The position numbers and the translations under genes were made by a program. DNA of 64,000 nt from Nemertoderma westbladi (Eukaryota; Xenacoelomorpha; Nemertodermatida; Nemertodermatidae). Below the pieces are notes generated by a model. That model was not told the DNA's origin and did no database searches. It saw only the letters and a list, made by a program, of their open reading frames with translations. How positions within the stretch are numbered: position 1 is the stretch's first letter; every line of letters begins with the position of its first letter. Positions 32,959-44,561 of the stretch are shown in pieces. Where the stretch lies: NCBI GenBank assembly GCA_032718475.1, contig JAUCBJ010000412.1, positions 37,414-101,413 on the forward strand, given 5' to 3'.

Positions 32959-33919
32959 ATTGTTATACTTATCTACGGCTCAAGACGGCGTTTCTGCAGA
33001 GTGATGCTGGTCTTAGCAATGAGATGTTGCGATTGTATAACACCTTAGGTCTATCAATAAAGTTTCTACACCGTTGCGTACCATATCTGCCCTAAAACAG
33101 TTCGTTTACATCACGTACTCTGTTACAATATTTAATATACACAACTACAGTATAATGCAAGTTGATCTACGTTCTCTCATAAATATTAATATAATATGCC
33201 GATGGAGTCCATTGTGCTAACCGAGAGGTTAATTGTGTTTTCATTGTCGGGAGAAAATACAATTCCCTGGGGTTGTATGTCGGATATACTGGAGGGCATT
33301 ATGTGGGTAGGAATACCGGATGGGTAACAATCATTTCATTATGTCGTCTCATTAGTTGAACATCTGGACTGTTCTTGATATTAAGGCTGTTCGGTGTTCA
33401 TTCAATTTGATACAATGTGATGATTTATAATCTGTAAGGTGTGAACGTTATGCTATTATATCATTATTGGATTGAGTAGCCAAGGCTATTTAGTCTTTTG
33501 GTTTTCACATTTTTCGCTGATTTTATGCGAAATTATTCGCTGTGATATTTCATACTGCACCTACTGTAGACCTGGAGGGAAGGGCTACACCGCACCAAAA
33601 TAACTGCGGATTATATGCCTATCATTAGCGGCAACGCTAATTTTGCGGGCAATCATGAACAGGACAAATCAACTACACTGTAGCTAGTGGACTAGAGGAG
33701 CTAACCCATAGCGCTTCTATGCGGCTGCTTTCGGAACAGGCTTATTGTCTTACGAGTCCTCGTCAATAATTCTGGCGGACTGCACTGGAAATATGTCGTC
33801 AGACTTTGTGTGTAAAATCAGCCCGAGCGGCCGGATATAATTTTACTTTACTTTAACTGTTTTTTACGCGTTTACTTTACCGGGACCACATATATGCTGA
33901 ATGCGGTTCATAGTTTTTC
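32461..33919. other. Non-coding stretch
   Basis: Has a G tract at about 32550-32566. No gene seen; the 125-codon reverse ORF at 32432-32809 is low complexity and lacks motifs. Confidence 0.4.
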
Positions 33920-33990
33920 CCAAGTCGAGTGGTTAATGGGTCTGGTAAGTTGAGGCCATGACCTAACTCCTGATCGAATCCCGCTAATAA
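33920..33990 (+). repeat. tRNA-like SINE head (candidate)
   Basis: GTCGAGTGGTTAATGG at 33924-33939 resembles a polymerase III A box and TGATCGAATCCC at 33971-33982 a B box, at a normal spacing. Stems do not fold into a sound tRNA, so a SINE remnant is more likely than a tRNA gene. Confidence 0.45.
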
Positions 33991-36038
33991 CCATAGCAGA
34001 CCCAGTGGATATACTGTTTGGTCTGTTTAAAGACGTTCGATCTATTATCCAGCATGTAACTACAGTATAATAGTAAACATAAGAACCACTACTACTTGGC
34101 TCTCTTTTGGAATTCACTATTATGAGTTGACATGAAAAATTTCAACGGCATTGACAATTTCGTTATTAATTTAATCTTTTTTTCAAATGTTGGGCCTATG
34201 TTAGTGAAAGTTCTAGCACCATTTACACGATATTATAGCTAAAATATTTATTATTTGCGTGCATATATCATTATTATAAAGACATTGGAGATACTTTATA
34301 ATGGTGAGGAGTGAGCCTTTAAGTCTGTGAGCCTCATCATACAGTTTACTCTGATTTACTTATTGAAAACTGTATGACAATTTTCACTGAAAATGTCACC
34401 AGTACAAAATGCTACAACCGTTACACACCGTTTTAGTAGGCCTACAATTAATTGTTTTACATGAAAACTTTCTTAGAAAAAACACAATTATTAATCAAAC
34501 AAACAATAATCCCACATATTTTGCATTAATAATGAAAATACAGTTGAACAACAACTGTGGATGATCGATCTTAAAAGGTCTAAACAGTTTCCAAAATAAA
34601 ATGACATATTGTGGTGTAGAAATGTCACTGTAAATGTACCGTAACAATCTCGTTCTTTGAACAATTTCACCACAGCCCCAGACAGATCATTTAGATTGTG
34701 CTGAATGCATTTTATCCGCTCCTCTTGAATTAAATAAAATTGAAATCTTATCAAAGGTATCGGCAATATTCCTGCTTGCATAAAAGTTCCTACGTGCATA
34801 TAAAGAATACATATAAAGCATACATTCACATTTATTGCTTTGTCTCACAATCACCAACCATTATATTTGTAATAGAGTTTGATAGTATGACTGACTAAAT
34901 AAATAACCAACCCTCTATTACAATCTAACATACTCCATTTATCTTTCTGTGTATTATTATTGTAAATAAATACGGTACTAAATCTATATACATCTAAAGT
35001 TTTAAATATTTTCATTGTGAAAAATTAGTAGAACTAAGAATTTGGTGGGTCCCCGTCCCAGGTAGGACCACTGCAGTATATCATCAACACCACACTCCCA
35101 CCCACTAGGATCTGTAGAGGTAAAATCCATATTAAAATTAGGTAAATGTGTCGGATTAAAAATAGGTAAGAGATTAAATATAGGTAAATCCCCATTCATG
35201 CTTGCATATAAGTATCAACTACACAAGCTGACAAGTACACAATTACGCCATATCATTTTATCAACTCTCTGGTAATGTAAAATATTTAAATATATGCTGT
35301 AAGTAAATTATTCCCATTCAGAGCACCAAAATGTCGGAATTTTGTTTGTTCTGCATTTATAACTACCATAGTCTCTACTTCAACTTGCTGACTTGGTAAA
35401 CTAAAACTTTCTACTTTGGTCCGGATGATAATGCATTGCAAGCATTGTTGCGCCACATTTAGGTCGAATTGTAGAAGAAAGTGAAGAAAATGTGTCACTC
35501 GCAACTGAAGGAACGGAACGGAACGGAACGCTTAAAGTAAACAAACCTTAGCGGAACCTAAATTTACAAAGCGTGGGGTCGATATCTGGATGTAATTTGG
35601 TCGCATCGTTTGCGTCGAATATGGGAAATTCACTTACAGACTTTGATAGAACTATTATTGTTCACACAATTTCGAAATCTAGTGAAAGGCTGTGTATGTT
35701 CGATATGTTTCATCAAGTAAACAGCAAGTCGCCGGTCTAACTATTGCATCGAACCTGTTTCGTATCAGAACTAAAGAAGTGTAATACACAAGTTGTAGAG
35801 CAGTTCAATGGCAAATGGTGTAATTAATAAGTATAATATTCATTTTCTGGACAAAATGAAGCCTGTCAATCACACATGACTTTACGCCTGATTTTAGACT
35901 ACCGGAACCAACGGATCAATGACGCAGCGAAGGCCAAACTGACTGGAATTAATAGCAGGGAGAAAACTGAAGCTCAACAATAATTATGGTTGTCTGTCAT
36001 TAATTTAGAAATTTATTATAATAATAATTGAATTAAAT
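33991..36038. other. Non-coding stretch
   Basis: AT-rich; a short (GGAAC)n run lies at about 35512-35532. ORFs of 65-112 codons on the reverse strand have no recognisable domain. Confidence 0.4.
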
Positions 36039-36194
36039 GGCCGTCTTTTACCACTCGCTACAATGAAAGGGAATCAATGGGTGTAGCCGTCCTACCAAAA
36101 TTAGTAGCTAGAGTGTATAATAATCATTGTGCCCGTGATGGTTCATGGTTAATATACACTACCCTTTCATTGTAGCGAGTGGTTAAAGACGGCC
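36039..36194. mobile_element. 156-bp MITE with ~33-bp inverted repeats
   Basis: Ends begin GGCCGTCTTTTACCACTCGC and are inverted, with about one mismatch, extending through ATGAAAGGG. No coding capacity and no clear target duplication. Confidence 0.85.
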
Positions 36195-36320
36195 TAGTAC
36201 TGTAGGGTTGAGCATAGTGGCAGCATACTGTATGATGGTAATTGTCAGATGGGAGGCCATGAGGAGGTAAATTGCGGACATACAAGGTATCAGGTAGTAT
36301 TTCCAGGTCTATCTTTTACC

Positions 36321-36420
36321 TGAGCCGCTAGCTGAATGGTTAGAGCGTCAGACTTCCAACCCGGAGGTCACCAGTTCGATCCCACCTCGACGTTATTGCC
36401 GACTTTGCAAAAGCTGTGCC
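36321..36420 (+). repeat. tRNA-derived SINE
   Basis: A box TAGCTGAATGGTTAGAGC (36329-36346) and B box AGTTCGATCCC (36373-36383) stand as in a tRNA; the loop position reads CTTCCAA, a Gly-TCC-like anticodon. Anticodon and T stems are mispaired, so this is a decayed polymerase III promoter of a SINE, not a working tRNA. Confidence 0.7.
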
Positions 36421-36907
36421 CAACATAAAGTTATAATAATATCAAACCACTCATTCACCCATAACACCAATAATAAAATCAACCGTTTCTCACGTATACA
36501 GCTTTTTCCATATTTCGATGTAATATTTTTTTGATACGGTTACAGAGTGTAATAATGTATATTATTATATTGAAATTTAGTAAATCGGCAGTGATCCCAA
36601 CATTTACCTATTTTTAATCTCCCTTTCAAACGCTTACCCATTTTTAAACTGTCAAATTTAACTATTTTTAATACGGATTTTACCCCTTCTCACTAGGATG
36701 GTTGCTAACTCGGTCACCTTCCCTTCCAGTACACCAAAGGGAAAGCACGTGGTATCGTGGGTATTATTTCTATTGTGAATCTCCAAGAAAATTGAGATTT
36801 TTCACTGTGCCAAAGCCAAAGCACGGTCATGGATCATGTCCTTGACCTGGGGGGTTGGCATCCACCAAAATCTACCTACAAAAATATGATTATTAACACT
36901 CTCTTGT

Positions 36908-36985
36908 CAGGAACGAAGTGGCCTACTGTAGTGTAGTTATGTAATCAGGAACGAAGTGGCCTACTGTAGTTATGTAATCAGTTAG
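36908..36985 (+). repeat. ~39-bp tandem duplication
   Basis: ATCAGGAACGAAGTGGCCTA appears twice in tandem, just 3' of the last exon of the minus-strand gene. Confidence 0.7.
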
Positions 36986-37254
36986 TGAGCTAACGTCCAA
37001 AGTTTATTACTCTCATTTGTGTTGGTTTTATCGTGAAACTGAACCACACAGTTTCCGGGATCGTGCATAGCCATAACATCAATCCCGATATCAACGACTC
37101 CCTCCATTTGGGACCAAACATCCGTACTAACAGTGAACAAGGATGACTTGTCCTTCGCATTCACAACCAGCTCAATCACTTGGTTCACCTCTTCAATGCT
37201 CACTACTTTCCCCTGTACGATAAATAGTTCTTGCATCTCCCAAACGTAGCCTTC
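36982..37254 (-). CDS. Unknown four-exon gene, exon 4 (90 codons plus stop)
   Basis: Acceptor ATTTAG lies just above 37254; the exon continues the frame of exon 3 in phase 0 (EGYVWEMQEL...) and ends KLWTLAH then TAA. With exons 1-3 the product is about 218 aa. The sequence has no Cys cluster, signal peptide or membrane helix; it alternates predicted strands and helices (VNQVIELVVNAKDKSSLF, GVVDIGIDVMAMHDPGN), suggesting a small soluble cytosolic fold. I do not recognise the family. Matching splice phases at every junction are the main evidence for the gene. Confidence 0.7.
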   Translation of the reverse strand, partial: EGYVWEMQELFIVQGKVVSIEEVNQVIELVVNAKDKSSLFTVSTDVWSQMEGVVDIGIDVMAMHDPGNCVVQFHDKTNTNESNKLWTLAH

Positions 37255-37517
37255 CTAAATATAATATAATTTAACACTAAACTAAACAATTAAAACATTT
37301 ATGCCATAAATTGTGACCAGTAACCCTGACAAATTATAATGGTTAAAGCGAACTAACGAAAATTAATTTAACTGTCTACTTTCAAATAGTTGCATGGCTA
37401 TGTAAATTTTAATAATTACAGTAATACAAGAGTAATTTCAGTTCGTTGACGTTTACTATTTTACATATTTGTCAGTTTACACATTTCATATGTAGGCCTA
37501 CTTATTGTTTAGATTAC

Positions 37518-37671
37518 CTTTGCTGTTATTCGCACTAAATGTGACTCCCCATCCGCGATGATGTCATCAATCCGCTCGTTCATTATCTGTGACGTCGACT
37601 TAATAGTGACGTCATCTACCATATTGGGTAGTAAGACTGATATGAGATAGGCTTTTCTTATTGCTCGTATT
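37518..37671 (-). CDS. Unknown four-exon gene, exon 3
   Basis: Acceptor TTTATTTCAG above 37671 and donor AAG|GTAATC below 37518. Enters in phase 2 (one base completes an Arg codon) and leaves in phase 0. Encodes RAIRKAYLISVLLPNMVDDV and continues through ADGESHLVRITAK. Confidence 0.75.
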
Positions 37672-37867
37672 CTGAAATAAAACACATAATAATAACAATA
37701 TGTTGATTCACTCCGAAAGTGATCAAAGTACTAGTTACTACAACTGTAAGTCCTACAAGATACTTACGTGCTGTGATTGTTCTAAATGTTATTATAAATG
37801 TTAAAGCAGTAGAACCACTACTCTTATAGTCCATGCTCGTCTTAATCTCAAGGCAATCTAAATAAGT

Positions 37868-38150
37868 TGTTTAGATGGTCTTGATCCAACTTCAGAGATT
37901 TACAAATCTGTGGATGCCTCTTACACAAAAATGCTGCGGCGGGTTTATTGTGTCAAGTACAATGAACACATCTCCAATCAGACACTATATAACATTGGAG
38001 GTGTTCCATTAGTTTCCCCTAGCTTGACACTTGAACGGAGCCGTCTCCGCTTTGCAGGACATTGCTTTCGCCGTGAGGACCAGCCAGTGCATAATCTTGT
38101 ACTTTGGCAGCCTCATGGAGTGAATAAGCATGGTGGACAGCCCATAGCTT
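37868..38150 (+). pseudogene. LINE pol C-terminal fragment inside intron 2
   Basis: The plus strand encodes DASYTKMLRRVYCVKYNEHI followed by SNQTLYNIGG and then RLRFAGHCFRREDQPVHNLV. This is the YTKMLR...RRLRFAGHC...LVLWEP block found near the C-terminus of many animal LINE pol proteins. It is truncated at both ends and lies antisense to the host gene. Confidence 0.75.
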
Positions 38151-38211
38151 TTTTCGTATTACTTAAACTTCTTATTACGAAGTTTCTAAAAAATAAAACT
38201 ATAACCTGTTC

Positions 38212-38285
38212 CAGTAAATTAGTTTATTGTTTTGGTTAGAATATCGTACCACTGTAACCTGCGGTTTTTTCTTAATTGATAATTT
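38212..38285 (-). repeat. CCAAAACAATAAA repeat-family copy
   Basis: AGTTTATTGTTTTGGTTAGA at 38221, followed by CCACTGTAACCTGC, is the reverse complement of the MITE core. Confidence 0.6.
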
Positions 38286-38478
38286 TTAACAACGTAGATA
38301 TTAATTTCGCTATACGGTTACGGTACGTTACCGTTTTGGGCTTATTGTATGGCCCCACATCTGCAGAGCTATCAGTTCTGGCTACTTTGTCAATCGGCAC
38401 TTCCTAACGTCCGTATTAGTTTCCTTTATTATTTATAGGTGCAATATCAGCTCCGATAAAGTTTATTACACAACTTAC

Positions 38479-38657
38479 CTAACATCGGAATTGGTATCGG
38501 CTTCTGATATATCCACTAATAGGCCGTCCTGGTGTTTTACACAAAGATTTACTGGGGTCCGCCCACCTGCGATAAAACCCTTGGCCTTCGCGTACAATTC
38601 TTCGTTGGAGGTAAATAATGCCAAACTAGTGACATTGAAAGCGGGTCCAATATCTAC
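38479..38657 (-). CDS. Unknown four-exon gene, exon 2
   Basis: Acceptor TTTTGTAG ends at 38658 and donor AG|GTAAGTTG begins at 38478; the exon enters in phase 0 and leaves in phase 2. It encodes VDIGPAFNVTSLALFTSNEE and continues through GGRTPVNLCVKHQDGLLVDI. Its first 33 bases plus the acceptor are the unit of the minisatellite that fills intron 1 on its 5' side. Confidence 0.75.
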
Positions 38658-40934
38658 CTACAAAATGTAAACACTAGTGACATTGAAAGCGGGTCCAATA
38701 TCTACCTACAAAATGTAAAGACTAGTGAGATTGAAAGCGGGTCCAATATCTACCTATAAAATGTAAAGACTAGTGAGATTGAAAGCGGATCCAATATCTA
38801 CCTACAAAATGTAAAGACTAGTGAGATTGAAAGCGGGTCCAATATCTACCTATAAAATGTAAAGACTAGTGAGATTGAAAGTGGGTCCAATATCTACCTA
38901 CAAAATGTAAAGACTAGTGAGATTGAAAGCGGGTCCAATATCTACCTATAAAATGTAAAGACTAGTGAGATTGAAAGTGGGTCCAATATCTACCTACAAA
39001 ATTTAAAGACTAGTGAGATTGAAAGCGGGTCCAATATCTACCTACAAAATGTAAAGACTAGTGAGATTGAAAGCGGGTCCAATATCTACCTACAAAATGT
39101 AAAGACTAGTCAGGTTGAAAGCGGGTCTAATATCTACCTATAAAATGTAAAGACTAGTGAGATTGAAAGCGGGTCCAATATCTACCTACAAAATGTAAAG
39201 ACTAGTGAGATTGAAAGCGGGTCCAATATCTACCTACAAAATGTAAAGACTAGTGAGAATGAAAGCAGGTCCAATATCTACCTACAAAATGTAAAGACTA
39301 GTGAGATTGAAAGCGGGTCCAATATCTACCTATAAAATGTAAAGACTAGTGAGATTGAAAGCGGGTCCAATATCTACCTACAAAATGTAAAGACTAGTGA
39401 GATTGAAAGCGGGTCCAATATCTACCTACAAAATGTAAAGACTAGTGAGATTGAAAGCGGGTCCAATATCTACCTACAAAATGTAAAGACTAGTGAGATT
39501 GAAAGCGGGTCCAATATCTACCTACAAAATGTAAAGACTAGTGACATTGAAAGTGGGTCCAATATCTACCTACAAAATGTAAAGACTAGTGACATTGAAA
39601 GCGGGTCCAATATCTACCTACAAAATGTAAAGACTAGTGACATTGAAAGTGGGTCCAATATCTACCTACAAAATGTAAAGACTAAAAGACTAGTGACATT
39701 GAAAGCGGGTCCAATATCTACCTACAAAATGTAAAGACTAGTGAGATTGAAAGCGGGTCCAATATCTACCTACAAAATGTAAAGACTAGTGACATTGAAA
39801 GCGGGGCCAATATCTACCTACAAAATGTAAAGACAAGTGAGATTGAAAGCGGGTCCAATATCTACCTACAAAATGTAAAGACTAGTGAGATTGAAAGCGG
39901 GTCCAATATCTACCTACAAAATGTAAAGACTAGTGAGATTGAAAGCGGGTCCAATATCTACCTATAAAATGTAAAGACTAGTGAGATTGAAAGTGGGTCC
40001 AATATCTACCTACAAAATGTAAAGACTAGTGAGATTGAAAGCGGGTCCAATATCTACCTACAAAATGTAAAGACTAGTGAGATTGAAAGCGGGTCAAATA
40101 TCTACCTACAAAATGTAAAGACTAGTGACATTGAAAGCGGGGCCAATATCTACCTATAAAATGTAAAGACTAGTGAGATTTAAAGCGGGTCCAATATCTA
40201 CCTACAAAATGTAAAGACTAGTGAGATTGAAAGCGGGTCCAATATCTACCTACAAAATGTAAAGACTAGTGAGATTGAAAGCGGGTCAAATATCTACCTA
40301 CAAAATGTAAAGACTAGTGACATTGAAAGCGGGGCCAATATCTACCTATAAAATGTAAAGACTAGTGAGATTGAAAGCGGGTCCAATATCTACCTACAAA
40401 ATGTAAAGACTAGTGACATTGAAAGCGGGTCCAATATCTACCTACAAAATGTAAAGACTAGTGAGATTGAAAGCGGGTCAAATATCTACCTACAAAATGT
40501 AAAGACTAGTGAGATTGAAAGCGGGTCCAATATCTATCTATAAAATGTAAAGACTAGTGAGATTGAAAGCGGGTCCAATATCTACCTACAAAATGTAAAG
40601 ACTAGTGAGATTGAAAGCGGGTCCAATATCTACCTACAAAATGTAAAGACTAGTGAGATTGAAAGCGGGTCCAATATCTACCTACAAAATGTAAAGACTA
40701 GTGAGATTGAAAGCGGGTCCAATATCTACATACAAAATGTAAAGACTAGTGACATTGAAAGCGGGTCCAATATCTACCTACAAAATGTAAAGACTAGTGA
40801 GATTGAAAGCGGGTCCAATATCTACCTACAAAATGTAAAGACTAGTGAGATTGAAAGCGGGTCCAATATCTACCTACAAAATGTAAAGACCAGTGAGATT
40901 GAAAGCGGGTCCAATATCTACCTACAAAATGTAA
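38620..40934 (-). repeat. 48-bp minisatellite made of the intron 1 / exon 2 splice junction
   Basis: About 48 near-identical units. In the orientation of the gene each unit reads TTTTGTAGGTAGATATTGG followed by ACCCGCTTTCAATCTCACTA and a few intron bases. That is 14-15 nt of intron, the AG acceptor and the first 33 nt of exon 2. The last unit is the real exon 2. Variation is mainly CATT/GATT, GCGGG/GTGGG and CTACA/CTATA. Confidence 0.95.
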
Positions 40935-41610
40935 AGACTAAAAGACAAGTGACATTGAAAGTGGATCCAATATCTACTGTACCTACAAGATGTAAAGACT
41001 AAAAGACAAGTGACATTGAAAGTGGATCCAATATCTACTGTACCTACAAGATGTAAAGACTAAAAGACAAGTGACATTGAAAGTGGATCCAATATCTACT
41101 GTACCTACAAGATGTAAAGACTAAAAGAGAAGTGACATTGAAAGTGGATCCAATATCTACTGTACCTACAAGATGTAAAGACTAAAAGACAAGTGACATT
41201 GAAAGTGGATCCAATATCTACTGTACCTACAAGATGTAAAGACTAAAAGAGAAGTGACTTTGAAAGTGGATCCAATATCTACTGTACCTACAAGATGTAA
41301 AGACTAAAAGACAAGTGACATTGAAAGTGGATCCAATATCTACTGTACCTACAAGATGTAAAGACTAAAAGACAAGTGACATTGATAGTGGATCCAATAT
41401 CTACTGTACCTACAAGATGTAAAGACTAAAAGACAAGTGACATTGAAAGTGGATCCAATATCTACTGTACCTACAAGATGTAAAGACTAAAAGACAAGTG
41501 ACATTGAAAGTGGATCCAATATCTACTGTACCTACAAGATGTAAAGACTAAAAGACAAGTGACATTGAAAGTGGATCCAATATCTACTGTACCTACAAGA
41601 TGTAAAGTAG
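40935..41610 (-). repeat. 61-bp sub-family of the same minisatellite
   Basis: Eleven units of 61 bp carrying an extra ACTAAAAGAC and ACTGT insertion relative to the 48-bp unit; very homogeneous, so recently amplified. Gene-strand units still hold TTGTAGGTACAGTAGATATT. Confidence 0.95.
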
Positions 41611-41794
41611 TGAAAAAATGAAAAACAGTACAGGTTACGGTAATTTGTATAATAGGCCTACAGTAATGCGCACAGTAAATAATAAAAATGTATCCCTCTC
41701 CAGGGGAAATTCAACCTAAGTAACAGCAAGCAGTGAAATAAAATTGGGATATCGCAAAATTATCACGTTGGGTTGCGAAGTTTTTTTACCTTAC

Positions 41795-41845
41795 CTCAAT
41801 GTCGTATCCCTCTTGAGACCTGTTCAGTAATCCTATAAAATTCAT
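41795..41845 (-). CDS. Unknown four-exon gene, exon 1 (start codon)
   Basis: ATG at 41843-41845 begins MNFIGLLNRSQEGYDIE and the exon ends GAG|GTAAGG, a strong donor, in phase 0 so that it joins VDIGPAF of exon 2. An acceptor-like TTTTATAG inside the exon means it could instead be an internal exon starting at GATTACTG; in that case the true start lies further upstream. The donor's phase match supports joining to exon 2. Confidence 0.55.
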
Positions 41846-43985
41846 TTTTATTATTAAACTCTTCGTTAGGTGGCGTCATTCCTTTCGTACACATACGATT
41901 TGACGTGCTGTTTTACTACTCCAGAAGTCAATCCAATTCATTAATTATTACAAAGTAGACCTACAGATACCGTGTACCGTTTATAATAGTCATTTGGTTT
42001 AGTTCTGTTTGTTATATTCCTTTTATTTTAACGTTAGGTATGTAGTAAGCTTAATTGTTTAATAAATACAGACTCAACAATATGTACTGTACAATTCGTA
42101 AAATGTACTTTTCGAAACGAATAACGGCTAATAACATGTTTATTTAGTTATTAATATTTATTTAATCACCCGTTATTTACAGTATTTTATATATTCTGGT
42201 TACTGTCTGGCTTTAATATAGAAATGTTGGCACGAAAGTACTATTACTTAACTACAATAGTTAGCAAGTCGTAATTAATGAATGTACATAAAGATACTGG
42301 ATACATATTGGAATTTTGTTTTCTTCACAGAATAATAATAGAGTAATGTTATATAATATATATTATTACATTTGGCATTCAATAATAATTATGTGTAGGT
42401 AGACTTACTGTAGTGTAGAGTTGAGGTAAACAAGATATTGTACGTACATTGTTGGCCCACTCACATTTAATTCTATTCTTTCGATTCTACAACTTCTACT
42501 GTACCACATTATATAGCCTACTTGGCTACTTCATAATGGTACTTCCTTCATTTAAATTTCCATTATGTAGATCCACTACGGTACTACGGACCTATATGGA
42601 AGGAATAAGGTAGGGCTACTTTAGTTTTCTGATTCTCGTGGATCTGATTGGTTTCATTCGCTACGTTCGTTCATTTAATCTACCCACTACCATTCGGTTC
42701 TGCGCAATGAAAAGTGTAAACATTGTTTACACACAAGTATGCTAATATAGTTTATCCAACTACAAGGTTACATTAATATTATTATATGAAAAAATGAAAT
42801 AATAATTTAACTATAGAGTTATGTGGCTAACGCCAACATATAAACCAAAATACAAAATTAAACAAACACAAATATATATTTTCACCAACTCAGAAATTGC
42901 TGATAGATAAACTTAGGGATTTTCCGAAGCATTTTTAGTTGTGTACACATAAATGCGGCTAAAGTTAATTTAAAAACGTTAAAATTTGAAGAGATTATTT
43001 GAAGGCATATTCCCTATATTGGGTGTATTAATATAACATACCAATAACCACTGAGTTAACATTAAGCGAATATAGCAGCTGCCCAAAATAGTCAGTGATT
43101 TAGAGTAGATTTGTAATACTTGTCAATCTCTTTCAGCCACAATCCCTTTCAGCCACTACAGAATGTATGTAATAATATTGGTAGGGTTAGGGCTCCTTGC
43201 CTGGTTGCAACTCTAGGCCTACCACTGAATATAGTGTAGGACTCACTCCGTCACTCATTTATTTTGGTAGTGGGGTGGCTAAATAGCTGAGGGTATGTAT
43301 CGTTAGGTCCGATCGAATTCCGAGCTTCTCCAGAAATCAGTGTAACGCAAAATTGAGCCTCCGCCACGCCGACTGCCTTAATGGTTAAAGGGTCCACTGG
43401 GATATAAATTATTGAAACCTATGTGAAAGGTTCCACAAACTAGTTATATTCCGAGCTGTGTTAAAAGATTTAGCGTTTTGAAGAAATGGACAAGGAATTA
43501 ACTTCGAAAATCGCCACAAATAACAGCTGATTACTCTCAAAAATAAATCTGTAATCTGTTCTATTGAATTTAGTTTATTGTTCTGATTAGAATAATATGA
43601 CATTGTAATCTGTTCTTTTCCCTTAATTAATAAAATATTTAATCTTATTCTTGTAACTGTTGGCGACACCTTGAGGTATGCTGATTCCTGATGGAATTTT
43701 CGAATGGTCGATATTGTTGTTGCCAAATTAGATAATTTTGACATAAAAAGCAAAACGTAACGTAAAGTTATCGGTGAGAGTGAAACAGCGGAAGCAACCC
43801 GTAGGTTTCTCTCTCTTGGCTGTTACCTGTAAGGCAGGGTGGGCGCCACACTGACTCCCAATGGTGAACACTACATAACTATCCAATCCTTTCTTTCTAT
43901 AGACAGGTTCCTATTGTACCGCTGGGTTTGCGTAAGTACTAATGTCGGTTTCTTGTCTAGAGACACAATGCTAAATTTCTACAGC
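41846..43985. other. Upstream flank of the four-exon gene, non-coding
   Basis: AT-rich. A reverse copy of the CCAAAACAATAAA family is at about 43553-43625 (TTTAGTTTATTGTTCTGATTAG). The 114-codon reverse ORF over it (43409-43753) is repeat-derived. Confidence 0.45.
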
Positions 43986-44030
43986 CTTTAGTCGGATTTG
44001 AACCTGCACCGCCTAACACTAGGCCCTACA
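43986..44030 (-). repeat. tRNA-like SINE fragment
   Basis: GGATTTGAACC at 43994-44004 is a perfect reverse-strand B box (GGTTCAAATCC); no full tRNA fold. Confidence 0.45.
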
Positions 44031-44159
44031 ATGATATGATATGATACTACAATATGATATGATAGGGGTATGACTGGCTGGGAGAAAAAGCCAATCAACC
44101 ACCAAGGTTAAGGCAGAATCTCCAGCTGATCGCTTGGTTGGAAGTCCCACTTCCAACTG

Positions 44160-44405
44160 CAAAAGCTGCTAATTAATGACAGGGTATTGCCTGATAACTT
44201 TATAGATGTAAAAGTGTCTGTACTCCCAGATATTCCCATTGGCGATATCTTCATTGCTGATGTGAACGCTGCTACAAACAGCATTACGACCAATCGTGCC
44301 GGTGAAGTAGATGGTGTTCCCCCTAAGGTCTTTAAAATTCCTGAGTGTTTGAAGCTCATTTATCCCATCATAATAAATGATAACTGCAGCTTTGTGGAAA
44401 TGTAA
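44160..44405 (+). pseudogene. LINE reverse-transcriptase fragment (candidate)
   Basis: The plus strand encodes NRAGEVDGVPPKVFKIPECL KLIYPII. This resembles the GxDxIPxEVxK block that starts the LINE reverse-transcriptase domain. It is short and no other RT motif follows, so it is a tentative call. Confidence 0.4.
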
Positions 44406-44561
44406 GATTACGGGTGCTGACTGTAGAGTAGACAGTTGATACTGATAGTAGGTGTATGTATGTATAGCAATATTAGTTTCAGTTTCACAGCAGCGGAACG
44501 TTTATAGTAATTATTATTATTATTATTCCATTTACTAACTTTTAAAGGTCATTTATTACAT

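Noticed and set aside
36321-36395. Functional tRNA-Gly(TCC) gene
   Set aside because: A and B boxes are good but the anticodon and T stems are mispaired; a SINE head is more likely.
38620-41610. CRISPR-like array
   Set aside because: Units are contiguous tandem repeats with no unique spacers, in an animal intron.
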